Shown piece after piece: positions 45,801 through 53,304 of a stretch of 64,000 nt of DNA. Under the pieces are notes generated by a model. The model saw only the letters and a program-made list of their open reading frames with translations. It was not told the origin of the DNA and made no database searches. The stretch comes from Candidatus Thorarchaeota archaeon. GTDB taxonomy: Archaea > Asgardarchaeota > Thorarchaeia > Thorarchaeales > Thorarchaeaceae. Numbering within the stretch: the stretch's first letter is position 1; each line of letters opens with the position of its first letter. The DNA is taken from NCBI GenBank assembly GCA_019057475.1, contig DXJO01000010.1, positions 107,460 to 171,459 of the forward strand, written 5' to 3'. A program made the position numbers and the translations under genes.

Positions 45801-47134
45801 AATGGCTGAATAAACCCGCCAAATGACCCCGAAAGCCCGACACACAGCAGGAATACAATCACTCCCAGTAACGAAGAAACTGTGACCGGTCTGATGGAAT
45901 CACGAAACGATTTGCCTGCGAACATAACGACCATGAACAAGATGACTTGGAAAAGCAAGAGTTCTGGAAGGTGCACTAGACCTAGTATCAGGACTAGAAG
46001 AGCCACCAATATCATCTTCTTGAATCTCTGCATTTCGTTGTTAAGCATGATGTGAACAAGTACAAAAATTAGAACTAGTGAAACAGTCATAGGACGGAAC
46101 CACAACCAGAGCCAAGGCCCATTGGCAGATCCAATGTCCCAATAGGTCATGTCACGAAGAGTACGGAAAACAGTCCCCAGAGGGCCGTCAGGAAGCCACG
46201 GGGAGAATAGAGCAATCCAGCCGAACCCTGCGAAGAACGAGAAGAAGAGAGTCGAAAGCACAGCCATACGACTGTCATTCAGAAGCATCCTGGCCATAAC
46301 ATAGAATGCTGCAATGAAAATGATCCCAAGGAAGCTCAACCCAGTCAGAAGCACCTCAAAGGAGGGATTCAACATCGTGATGATAGTTGCCCAAGGCATG
46401 TGGAACCAAGGATAGACTGATTGATACACATCAGGCACTTGTACTAGCAGTGTTGCCTCAGAGAAATGCCGAACTATGTCCAGACCCTTTTGATGTGCCA
46501 TTTGGGGGTATACACAGGCAATGACTGAAAGGAAGCCAAGAGATATCGAAAGCAGCATCGCTGATTCTGCGATACCAAGAGTGAATTTGACTTGACCAAA
46601 GCCTTGATGGTCCAGGACCCTTGATGTCGTCGAACGGAGGACGAGGAGGGCTGACAAGACTGCATATGTTGCCAGAATCAACCATCGTGCATTGACGCCG
46701 ACTGATACACACCCAGAATAGATAATTGAGGTCAAACCCATACTCAGCGCGAAAGAGAGGACAGGCCATTCAATCCAGCTTTTCATATGACGATATTGGA
46801 GGAATCTGAGAAGTGCGTAGCCTGGCAGGAAAAAAGCGATTGTGATTGCAATCATCGTCACTGCCAAGTCATTTAATTTCTGAATCGTGGCCCAAGTCAA
46901 TACCACAATAGCGAGTAATATCATCACATTGATGGTGGCCTCGAGTTTCGTCGTGTCGAAGGTTATCGTGGTATGTTTCTGCTCTTCCCGAATTAGCAAA
47001 TAGACAAGTGGGGGCATGGTAACTTGGATTGCAAAGAGGACATATTTCACTGGAGATACAAAATGGATGAGTATTCCGATTGCCATCAAAGCCGAAAAAA
47101 TAGCCATAGCGGCGGCCATTGATTTCAAGTTCAT
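42872..47134 (-). CDS. giant membrane protein with LamG domain, GT-C-like
   Basis: The protein has 1420 residues. Residues 1 to about 640 contain some 15 or more membrane segments, with a loop 'KGLDIVRHFSEATLLVQVPD' near 215 and 'VYPWFHMPWATI' after it, in keeping with large GT-C or DUF2298-like proteins. From about 640 to 1385 it is outside. A LamG-type sandwich lies at about 945-1150: 'SLSFDGVDDYVEI', 'SIEAWISPERPDDGF', 'VNFYVDGSRIAN' and 'SMNSVAIHNSVLTPQQI'. A single anchor near 1390 and a basic tail end it. It probably binds and extends or transfers glycan on the cell surface. Confidence 0.75.
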   Translation of the reverse strand: MNLKSMAAAMAIFSALMAIGILIHFVSPVKYVLFAIQVTMPPLVYLLIREEQKHTTITFDTTKLEATINVMILLAIVVLTWATIQKLNDLAVTMIAITIAFFLPGYALLRFLQYRHMKSWIEWPVLSFALSMGLTSIIYSGCVSVGVNARWLILATYAVLSALLVLRSTTSRVLDHQGFGQVKFTLGIAESAMLLSISLGFLSVIACVYPQMAHQKGLDIVRHFSEATLLVQVPDVYQSVYPWFHMPWATIITMLNPSFEVLLTGLSFLGIIFIAAFYVMARMLLNDSRMAVLSTLFFSFFAGFGWIALFSPWLPDGPLGTVFRTLRDMTYWDIGSANGPWLWLWFRPMTVSLVLIFVLVHIMLNNEMQRFKKMILVALLVLILGLVHLPELLLFQVILFMVVMFAGKSFRDSIRPVTVSSLLGVIVFLLCVGLSGSFGGFIQPFSLIEQLILMGIAVATALLSFSQFPTYENPLKAINHNHIAAILLIILIAGLLSWLSIPNGFSAASVSSTYFVPIILYPLIMGVAGMMLPASLPWLSNPRFKMGLKVAIVILVTTVIVGKSISILNAFVIDFGYGERRFLPLVLAMVSVVASVPFMKKVQKLDSNNKSLAFCVILIVVFSGLMSTLITIEYRSSRMTPPLDERTLEAIEFLSSPTVRDARTPILTVSDSSRRTMDFVPSPYRINRYRMPVWGSLYPDIPLILLQSSGYPSPYVYLTQDDQQYIQESYFTSYLASHMSSIFKEVFSNEDVECFEILAGVPPSYTSDLTLVTSEEVGVAGFYAYEMLYLGGYNYTVSLPSDVETILGSQIVVLSEDTNTTLDLLNSIALNAENEPSSTQVVIINQNGFGPISNALFDRNTTDTMVAYWIENHNSTLLLPSPVECEQLSFVEDNATIIAWYANNQNRTALAAKLVVGNVHLVYMNIFPIIKELLSIETLNYSKSILEFRFDESTGGSISDYSGNSNTGTLFGPSRIIDSLGFSLSFDGVDDYVEITNAEELNETTELSIEAWISPERPDDGFTIISKIEGYKVSTGYGYMFDGTNFLFNSGNGTTYSTVSAGFRELEPGRYYHVAVTVGSGEVNFYVDGSRIANREFSEMIAPDNLSLIIGKRHDDNWLLNGSMNSVAIHNSVLTPQQINQSYTHAVASIREWRPLVQVLGSLYDIVDIDISLAESTHTWAYGGSTAFFQSAKLQGECTTRFSALASFTAIDVARGIIHLMNETRTITGIEGVHFACRNLNSVACDTLEIIPGKGFYVNLRMRNPVVRFLEGEVSLTVVSENITQIFNVELSELTLFGDFEIVARTPLLVDNSGMSEFKTLYTLYDAHLQLPVDGDDILLEGNVGFKLMASDTYTFISEFTLTGTKTSTAIKFQWNEVESILQLTVWSVIVGTLWCVLSKTQKKLRKADRVRKLALLFGR

Positions 47135-47137
47135 TAG

Positions 47138-47290
47138 CTATTTCAACCAATGTTTTCTCAAGACAATGGCCAGCTTATGCAGCCCTTCAGAGTCAGTCCC
47201 AGTTACAGAATCCATCAGTCTTGGCAATATGACTACGTGGCTTTTCCCCAGGTTATTAAGATTCTGTTTCCAAGCTGCAACTATACGATT
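47138..47290 (-). pseudogene. 50-codon frame continuing the GT4 remnant past TAG
   Basis: Behind the TAG that closes the GT4 tail remnant, the same frame stays open for 50 codons: 'NRIVAAWKQNLNNLGKSHVV', 'ILPRLMDSVTGTDSEGLHKL' and 'AIVLRKHWLK'. It has no start of its own. It may be the tail of another lost gene joined in frame, or a read-through extension. I do not recognise the family. Confidence 0.35.
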
Positions 47291-47624
47291 CTAACAGTCT
47301 AGAAGTCGCACCAATAACTCAATCCAGATTACTAGTACCTTTGCAAAGTCAAAGCAGCTGGCCACATATTGGAGTGCATTGCCTGCAATTCGTTTCAGGG
47401 AATGGGGATCATCCAGTAGTTGGATGATACGATTGGAGCGCATCGGAGGATCATTCGATTCAAGGATGAGCCCATTATGGCTGTTCTCAATGATTTCAGT
47501 CACTGACCCGACACCTGATATCAAGACACGTGTGCCGCACGCCATTGCTTCAAGCATTACATCAGGCAGTCCTTCAGTATAGGAGGGGAGTACAAATAGT
47601 CTTCCTCGTCGTAAAGACTCTCGC
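47291..47624 (-). pseudogene. tail fragment of a GT4 glycosyltransferase
   Basis: The frame reads 'LRRGRLFVLPSYTEGLPDVM' and 'LEAMACGTRVLISGVGSVTE', which is the EX7E donor site, then a helical tail ending 'LLVRLLDC' at TAG. Everything before the last donor-domain strands is replaced by the head of a GT2 gene in another frame. Confidence 0.8.
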
Positions 47625-47700
47625 GCAGGTTTTTGATTACCTTACCCCGCACCCTTTTTTCATTGTACGCTGGGATTGCGACAATCAACCTGGACAAGGG
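47625..47700 (-). pseudogene. head fragment of a GT2 glycosyltransferase
   Basis: The frame reads 'RLIVAIPAYNEKRVRGKVIK', matching the start of the intact GT2 gene at 18942 (LVVMIPAYNEEKTVGKVIDE). It stops after about 25 residues, where the GT4 tail begins in a different frame. Confidence 0.75.
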
Positions 47701-47756
47701 GACTCCACACTCTCCTTTCTTGATGAGCAGTGGATACTATGGCACATAAATGTGCT

Positions 47757-47896
47757 TGGTCTGCTTTGCGTCGGGTTCCCTGCGAGCTTGTAGTTCCGGT
47801 GTCCTATAATCTTGGATAGGCTCTACAACTCAGCTTCTATGCCTGATGAGCCTAGAAAGAATAGTTTCCAACTTGTCGCCGATACACTTGAGTGAA
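47757..47896 (+). repeat. about 140-base direct repeat, copy B
   Basis: This is the partner of 38183-38322, 9.57 kb away in the same orientation. Here the right part codes for the end of the intact GT4 gene at 47830. The left part reads 'DYRTPELQARREPDAK', the same epimerase-like start as copy A, and then diverges. Confidence 0.8.
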
Positions 47897-49089
47897 AGGT
47901 GACTTTCCACATATCTTTTCCCCTTCATTCCCATAAGCTTGCCAACTGACGGGGTTTGCTCTAGTCCATCAATGAAATCAAACGCCCGTTCAATCCGGTT
48001 TTGACTAACCGAAAGTCCACACTCTGCTATTTCAACCAGCTGCGCAGGCTGACCTTTTCCAAGAACAAGAACTGGTCGTTCGAAGGCCATGAAATCGAGT
48101 AATTTGGAAGGTATTGCGGTAGTGGAGATGAAATTGTCTTTCATAGGTAGTATGAACACTGTTGCTGTTTTCATGAAACTTGCGTATTCCTCATTAGTCA
48201 TGTGCTTTCGGAGCACCTGTACATTGGAGAGGTTCCTAGCCTTAATCCCTCTTCTAAGAAGATTTGTCGTCATGCCAAGCCCTTTCACTATGAATGTCCA
48301 GTTCTTGTTTCTTTCTTGTGCCAGCTTTGCAATGTTCAGAATCAGGTTGAAGTCGTATGCAGGTCCAAGTGCACCAGCATAGATGATTCGGATTGTATCA
48401 TTGGTTGGAATTGCTACCTCATCATCAAATCTACGAAACCTGCTATAGTCGAAGCCTACCTCGATTGTCTTAATTCGATCTTGAGGAATCCCATTTCTTA
48501 TCAAGTATCGCGTGATTGCACCAGCTATGGGAATAACGTAATCTGACATCTTCAGCATCGCGTTCCTTACAGCGGCCAACCCGCGAAGCATCAGATTATT
48601 CTGCACTATTCCTAGATCAGCAAGAGCTTCTGGCCAGAGGTCATCCACATTCATTATCAACGGAGTCCTCTTGCACATCTTATAGAGGAGTCCCAAAGGA
48701 TACACAAAGAAGTTTGGGCTCATGGCCATGACCAAGTCGCTCTCCCCCACCAATGGGAGGACTAGTAGGCTCGCGAGCATGAAATAGAGATAGTTTGCCA
48801 TCCTACCGGCAGTGCTGTGATGGCTCATAGGCGGCATCCACAATCTGATGACAGTAAGTCTTCCCTTGGTCTGGAACTGATACATTTTTCGATTGCACAA
48901 GGCTCTATTATTCCCATCTGGATAATGTGGCACGCCTGTCACTAGTACAACTTCATAACCACGACTCAGCATATCTTTCACGATGTGAAACGTTCTCATT
49001 CCAGAACCTGCTATATCTGGTGGGAAATACTGTGATATGAGGCAGACTCTTTTGATGCCCTTTGACTCGTTATTAACCATCACAATCAC
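47830..49089 (-). CDS. GT4 glycosyltransferase, WcaI-like
   Basis: The 419 residues start with a polar leader, then 'VCLISQYFPPDIAGSGMRTF' and 'VVLVTGVPHYPDGNNRAL', the pattern of WcaI/WbuB-type enzymes. 'NVDDLWPEALADLGIVQN' near 147 is typical, and 'IPSKLLDFMAFERPVLVLGK' near 330 replaces the EX7E box as in this subgroup. It is 42 bases behind the carbamoyltransferase on the same strand. The broken gene at 32247 is its closest relative in the window. Its 3' end is duplicated at 38259-38322. Confidence 0.88.
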   Translation of the reverse strand: MIVMVNNESKGIKRVCLISQYFPPDIAGSGMRTFHIVKDMLSRGYEVVLVTGVPHYPDGNNRALCNRKMYQFQTKGRLTVIRLWMPPMSHHSTAGRMANYLYFMLASLLVLPLVGESDLVMAMSPNFFVYPLGLLYKMCKRTPLIMNVDDLWPEALADLGIVQNNLMLRGLAAVRNAMLKMSDYVIPIAGAITRYLIRNGIPQDRIKTIEVGFDYSRFRRFDDEVAIPTNDTIRIIYAGALGPAYDFNLILNIAKLAQERNKNWTFIVKGLGMTTNLLRRGIKARNLSNVQVLRKHMTNEEYASFMKTATVFILPMKDNFISTTAIPSKLLDFMAFERPVLVLGKGQPAQLVEIAECGLSVSQNRIERAFDFIDGLEQTPSVGKLMGMKGKRYVESHLSLKCIGDKLETILSRLIRHRS

Positions 49090-49131
49090 CGAAACTCCTA
49101 CCAGTTCCCATCGGCATGCCTCTTGTGATTT

Positions 49132-50841
49132 CTACCCCTTTTTCGTTAATAGATAATCTCCTATTGCGAGATGGTCCAGTTCACTCTCCAAAAACGTTTC
49201 AACCGCTACTTCTGGTGATCCAACAATCGGATAGCCGTGAAGGTTGAAAGATGTGTTCAAAACGACAGGGACACCAGTGATTTCAGCGAACTTCTGGATC
49301 ATTGAATACCACCCAGAGTTATGGCTTCTGGCAACAGATTGAGGACGCCCAGTGTAGTCATATGGGTGCAGTGCAGCAGGGATTTCTACACCTCTTTCTG
49401 TCGTTGGAAATGCTTCTATCATATATCTTGCAGGTCGTGCGTTCACAAAGTACTCTGCCATTCTATCTTCAAGTATTGATGGTGCAAAGGGCATCCAGAA
49501 GTCCCTGTACTTTATCGCGAAGTTTATCCTCCTGACCACTCTCAAATCCCTCGGATCCGCGACTATGCTGCGATTTCCCAGAGATCTGGGTCCAAACTCT
49601 TCTCGCCCTGAGAATCTCGCAACAATCATGCCATCTGCCGCTTTTTCAGCAATGCATGTTTCGAGATCATCGCGGAATTCATATTCGAGTTTTTCGTCAT
49701 ACTTCGCGATTACAGACATGACTCTGTCATTGTCGAATTGCCGACCTAGGTACAGGTCCTCTAGAGGAACCCGCTTGGGTTTCACTCCGTCAAGCTTGCA
49801 GAGATGATAGTATCCCATCAATGCACCTCCGATTGGAGTCCCGCCATCATCACAAGCAGGATGGAAGAAAACATCTTCAACCTCGGGAAGGTTTCTGATG
49901 AGACTGTTCGCTTTTACATTCAGGAAACTGCCTCCAGCTGTCACAATTTTGTTTATTCCCGTTTCTTCTATTGCGTTTTTCACCCACTGAATCACTAGTT
50001 CTTCGAACCGTTCTTGACATGCAGCCGTAATATTGTCAAACCTCTCACCTGCAAACATCTTACGCAGTTTTCCTTGTGAGTTCTTCCCGTAGGGACCGAG
50101 TATGTTCCTGAATCTAAGCGGATGTTCTGAATCCAAAGTGCAGATTCGTCGCATCTTGTCAATGCAGTATTGAGATCGTCCATAAGGAGCCATCCCCATA
50201 ACCTTGTACTCATGCTCCCACCGTTTGAGTCCGAGGAATCCAGTTATCTCGCTATACATGTTGTTGCTTATGCTATCATAATATGTTGACCAATCTACTC
50301 GCTCGATATCATACCCTGTCCCAATGCTCACAGTCGAGCTGACACCATCTCCTGCACCATCCAGAGTGAGAATAAGTGTGTCCTGATCCCAAGGTCTTTG
50401 ATAGTAAGCTGTGGCGGCATGTGCTAAATGATGTTCTATGAACGTACACTCAACATCGCTTATACCCATCTCTGCAAGGCATCTATCAATCTCTTTCAGA
50501 GTGCGGAAGCGATGAAGTATCCTCACATATGTTCTGGCGAACCACCTTGAATGAAGAATCCTAGACACAGATCTGAACATCTTCACTCTGAGGCTGTCTT
50601 CTTCCACAAGTGGTGCTGTTGATCGCACAAGGCCCACAATCGAAACTAAGTTAGTGTCGACTGGATTAATCCCTGCGATTCTGTACACCTCTCCAATTGC
50701 CAGTACAGGTGGACCGCTGAAATTCTTGATGTTTCGCATCCGTTCCTCACTGACAGCTGCGACAATTCTTCCGTCGCGAAGCAACGCAGCCCCAGCCCCA
50801 TGCCCATCATGAATTCCTAGAATAACATACCTTTTTGCCAT
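49132..50841 (-). CDS. NodU/CmcH-type carbamoyltransferase
   Basis: From the ATG at 50841 there are 569 residues. The N-terminal Kae1-like domain has 'GIHDGHGAGAALLRDGRIVA' and 'HHLAHAATAYYQRPWD', with the metal-binding His residues. The C-terminal YrdC-like region has 'FSGREEFGPRSLGNRSIVAD' and 'MPFAPSILEDRM'. The enzyme carbamoylates a hydroxyl of a sugar, using carbamoyl phosphate and ATP. The upstream ATG at 50874 is less likely because aggaaacg precedes 50841. It heads the minus-strand run that continues into the GT4 gene. The sugar target is unknown. Confidence 0.88.
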   Translation of the reverse strand: MAKRYVILGIHDGHGAGAALLRDGRIVAAVSEERMRNIKNFSGPPVLAIGEVYRIAGINPVDTNLVSIVGLVRSTAPLVEEDSLRVKMFRSVSRILHSRWFARTYVRILHRFRTLKEIDRCLAEMGISDVECTFIEHHLAHAATAYYQRPWDQDTLILTLDGAGDGVSSTVSIGTGYDIERVDWSTYYDSISNNMYSEITGFLGLKRWEHEYKVMGMAPYGRSQYCIDKMRRICTLDSEHPLRFRNILGPYGKNSQGKLRKMFAGERFDNITAACQERFEELVIQWVKNAIEETGINKIVTAGGSFLNVKANSLIRNLPEVEDVFFHPACDDGGTPIGGALMGYYHLCKLDGVKPKRVPLEDLYLGRQFDNDRVMSVIAKYDEKLEYEFRDDLETCIAEKAADGMIVARFSGREEFGPRSLGNRSIVADPRDLRVVRRINFAIKYRDFWMPFAPSILEDRMAEYFVNARPARYMIEAFPTTERGVEIPAALHPYDYTGRPQSVARSHNSGWYSMIQKFAEITGVPVVLNTSFNLHGYPIVGSPEVAVETFLESELDHLAIGDYLLTKKG

Positions 50842-51014
50842 CGTTTCCTTCCACAATGCGAGCATTTTGTCCATCTCATAAGCTTTGCGTCATCCGTGGC
50901 TCTGCTGCAGGACTCGTAGATTGACTCATAGGAAGATATGGACTCTTCATGCATAAGAGAACTCCGAGGCCCATTTGTTTACATGTCTTGCTGAGCACTG
51001 ATTCCCGCTGAGAG

Positions 51015-51025
51015 TTTATTATAAG
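51015..51025 (+). promoter_or_regulatory. TATA-like box before gmd
   Basis: tttattataag lies about 110 bases upstream of the gmd ATG at 51132, within the gap to the divergent carbamoyltransferase. The leader would be about 80 bases. Confidence 0.35.
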
Positions 51026-51131
51026 GAGCGAATACAAAGAGTGACATTGAATACAGCACTCAATTCGGATCATATGCGGTGCCGAAAGAAACATCTGGGG
51101 GGAAACATCTGGATTGAACGGGGCTAAGCGG

Positions 51132-52223
51132 ATGACCAAAGTTGCATTAATTACAGGGATTACCGGGCAAGATGGATCGTATTTGGCAGAATGTCTCTTG
51201 AGCCTAGGCTATGAGGTCCATGGAATGATACGCAAGGCAAGTACATTCAACACAGCTAGAATCGACCATCTGTACAAGGATCCTCACGATCCAGAGGCGA
51301 AACTTTTTCTTCACTATGGCGACATCACGGATTCCGCTAGCGTCACTCGAATTCTTGAAGATGTCGAGCCAGATGAAGCGTATAACTTGGCAGCTCAGAG
51401 CCATGTTAGGGTGAGCTTTGACATGCCGGTCTATACGGGACAGGTCTCCGGAATCGGCACAGCCTGCATGCTAGAGTCGATACGAAAGAGCGACATAAAC
51501 ACAAGATTCTATCAGGCGTCGTCCTCCGAGATGTTTGGTTTCTCTCCCCCTCCTCAGAATGAGCAAACACGCTTTCACCCGCGAAGTCCATATGCCGCAG
51601 CGAAGATCTATGCCTACTGGATTACGGTGAACTACAGAGAAGCCTATGGATTACATGCTTCCAATGGAATACTGTTCAACCATGAATCTCCTCGACGTGG
51701 AGAAACTTTCGTCACTCGGAAGATAACTCGTGCGGTAGCGCGTATAGTGGCTGGCACTCAGGACAAGCTCTACCTCGGGAACTTGAAAGCCAAGCGTGAC
51801 TGGGGCTACGCTCCAGAGTACGTGGTCGGAATGGTTCACATTCTGAAGCATAATACGCCTGACGACTTCGTCTTGGGCACAGGAACTAGCAATTCCGTTG
51901 AAGAGTTCTTACGTTTCTCCTTTGAATATGTTGGACTAGACTGGAACGATTATGTTGAAATCGATTCTAGATACCTGCGACCTGCTGAAGTCGAGAATCT
52001 TCAAGCTGACCCATCGAAAGCACGTAGCACAATTGGATGGAACCCCAAGGTTCTTGCTCCAGAACTAGCGAAGGTGATGATTGATTGCGATATGTTCAGG
52101 TGCGGCCTCAAACCACCTGATGAAGGACGCGAGATCTTGACTCGCTGTGGTTTGGATTGGGTCGTTGAGCCTATCAAGGAATTCACTGGACAGGAAGTTA
52201 CAACATGGAGAAATCCGACCTGA
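51132..52223 (+). CDS. gmd: GDP-mannose 4,6-dehydratase
   Basis: From the ATG at 51132 the enzyme has 363 residues. '[19 protein letters not shown]' is the NADP loop specific to GMD, '[15 protein letters not shown]' follows, '[10 protein letters not shown]' carries the catalytic Ser/Glu region and 'YAAAK' the YxxxK. '[20 protein letters not shown]' is diagnostic for GMD. It converts GDP-mannose to GDP-4-keto-6-deoxymannose. Its end overlaps fcl by 19 bases, so both are coupled. The frame opens six codons earlier at 51114, without a better start. Confidence 0.93.
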   Translation: MTKVALITGITGQDGSYLAECLLSLGYEVHGMIRKASTFNTARIDHLYKDPHDPEAKLFLHYGDITDSASVTRILEDVEPDEAYNLAAQSHVRVSFDMPVYTGQVSGIGTACMLESIRKSDINTRFYQASSSEMFGFSPPPQNEQTRFHPRSPYAAAKIYAYWITVNYREAYGLHASNGILFNHESPRRGETFVTRKITRAVARIVAGTQDKLYLGNLKAKRDWGYAPEYVVGMVHILKHNTPDDFVLGTGTSNSVEEFLRFSFEYVGLDWNDYVEIDSRYLRPAEVENLQADPSKARSTIGWNPKVLAPELAKVMIDCDMFRCGLKPPDEGREILTRCGLDWVVEPIKEFTGQEVTTWRNPT

Positions 52224-53149
52224 TTTATGTTGCAGGGCATGCTGGACTTGTGGGGTCCGCTATTGTCAGGAGTTTGAATCAGAGTGGGTTTCATAACCTA
52301 CTCCTTAGAACGCATGCGGAGCTTGACCTCACTTGTCAACATGCCGTTGAGAAGCTATTCCAGGAGTACAGACCAGACTATGTTTTTTTGGCTGCTGCAA
52401 AGGTGGGTGGCATCCTTGCCAATTGGGAACGTTCTGCGGAATTTATCTATGAGAATCTGATGATTCAGAACAACGTGATTCACCAAAGCTATGTTTCTGG
52501 AGTCAAGAAACTTCTTTTCCTTGGAAGCTCGTGCATCTATCCGAAGTTCGCAAATCAACCAATATCTGAGGATGAGCTTCTTTCAGGGAAACTCGAACCG
52601 ACGAATGAACCGTATGCAATTGCCAAGATCGCAGGAATCAAGCTTTGCGATAGCTACCGGCGGCAGTATCAGGCCAACTTCATATCTGCCATGCCAACCA
52701 ACTTGTATGGACCTAACGACAATTTCGATTTGGAAACGTCGCATGTGCTTCCGGCCCTCATGCGCAAGATTCACGACGCAAAGGTCAATGAAGACGACAC
52801 GGTAGTAGTATGGGGCTCAGGACAGCCAAGAAGAGAGTTCCTATACATCGACGACTTAGCAGACGCTCTGCTATTCCTAATGGGGAACTACTCATCTGAG
52901 GGTCCTATAAACGTCGGCTGTGGCTTAGATATCTCAATACTTGAGCTGACTCATCTTCTTATGGAGGTGATTAGCTATCAGGGATTGATTGAGTTCGACC
53001 AATCGAAGCCAGATGGCACACCTAGAAAGATGCTCGACACCACAAAGCTCGATAAGATTGGATGGCGACCGAAAGTGTCACTGAAAGAGGGGATTGAGCT
53101 GACATACAACTGGTTCCTAGACAACGTAGCAAAACACTTTGGCCAATGA
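52205..53149 (+). CDS. fcl: GDP-L-fucose synthase
   Basis: The 314-residue protein has '[20 protein letters not shown]', a family-specific NADP loop, '[14 protein letters not shown]' near 62, '[20 protein letters not shown]' near 105 with the catalytic Ser, and '[19 protein letters not shown]' near 136 with YxxxK. It epimerises and reduces the product of GMD to GDP-L-fucose (or makes a close 6-deoxyhexose). Translation is probably coupled to gmd. The following 155 bases hold a copy of the pyruvate kinase tail. Confidence 0.93.
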   Translation: MEKSDLIYVAGHAGLVGSAIVRSLNQSGFHNLLLRTHAELDLTCQHAVEKLFQEYRPDYVFLAAAKVGGILANWERSAEFIYENLMIQNNVIHQSYVSGVKKLLFLGSSCIYPKFANQPISEDELLSGKLEPTNEPYAIAKIAGIKLCDSYRRQYQANFISAMPTNLYGPNDNFDLETSHVLPALMRKIHDAKVNEDDTVVVWGSGQPRREFLYIDDLADALLFLMGNYSSEGPINVGCGLDISILELTHLLMEVISYQGLIEFDQSKPDGTPRKMLDTTKLDKIGWRPKVSLKEGIELTYNWFLDNVAKHFGQ

Positions 53150-53188
53150 ATGCACTTCAGGCGGCGATAGCCCATCCCTTTTCTTCAG

Positions 53189-53286
53189 TCAATGGTGGCT
53201 GTGTTCTGGTAGGATGTTTCGCGTGTGGAACACACCTACAATGTTCGTTATTCCTTTAATGTTCCTAGTGCCAAAAAAGCGATATC
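53189..53286 (-). pseudogene. tandem copy of the pyruvate kinase 3' end
   Basis: On the minus strand this reads GTRNIKGITNIVGVFHTRN and a new tail 'ILPEHSHH' before TGA, and a one-base shift connects it to DIAF upstream. The intact gene 100 bases away has DIVFTSGTRNIEGKTNIVGV. It is in the same orientation as the intact 3' end. Confidence 0.75.
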
Positions 53287-53304
53287 CCTAACTGCCTGTC
53301 ACCC

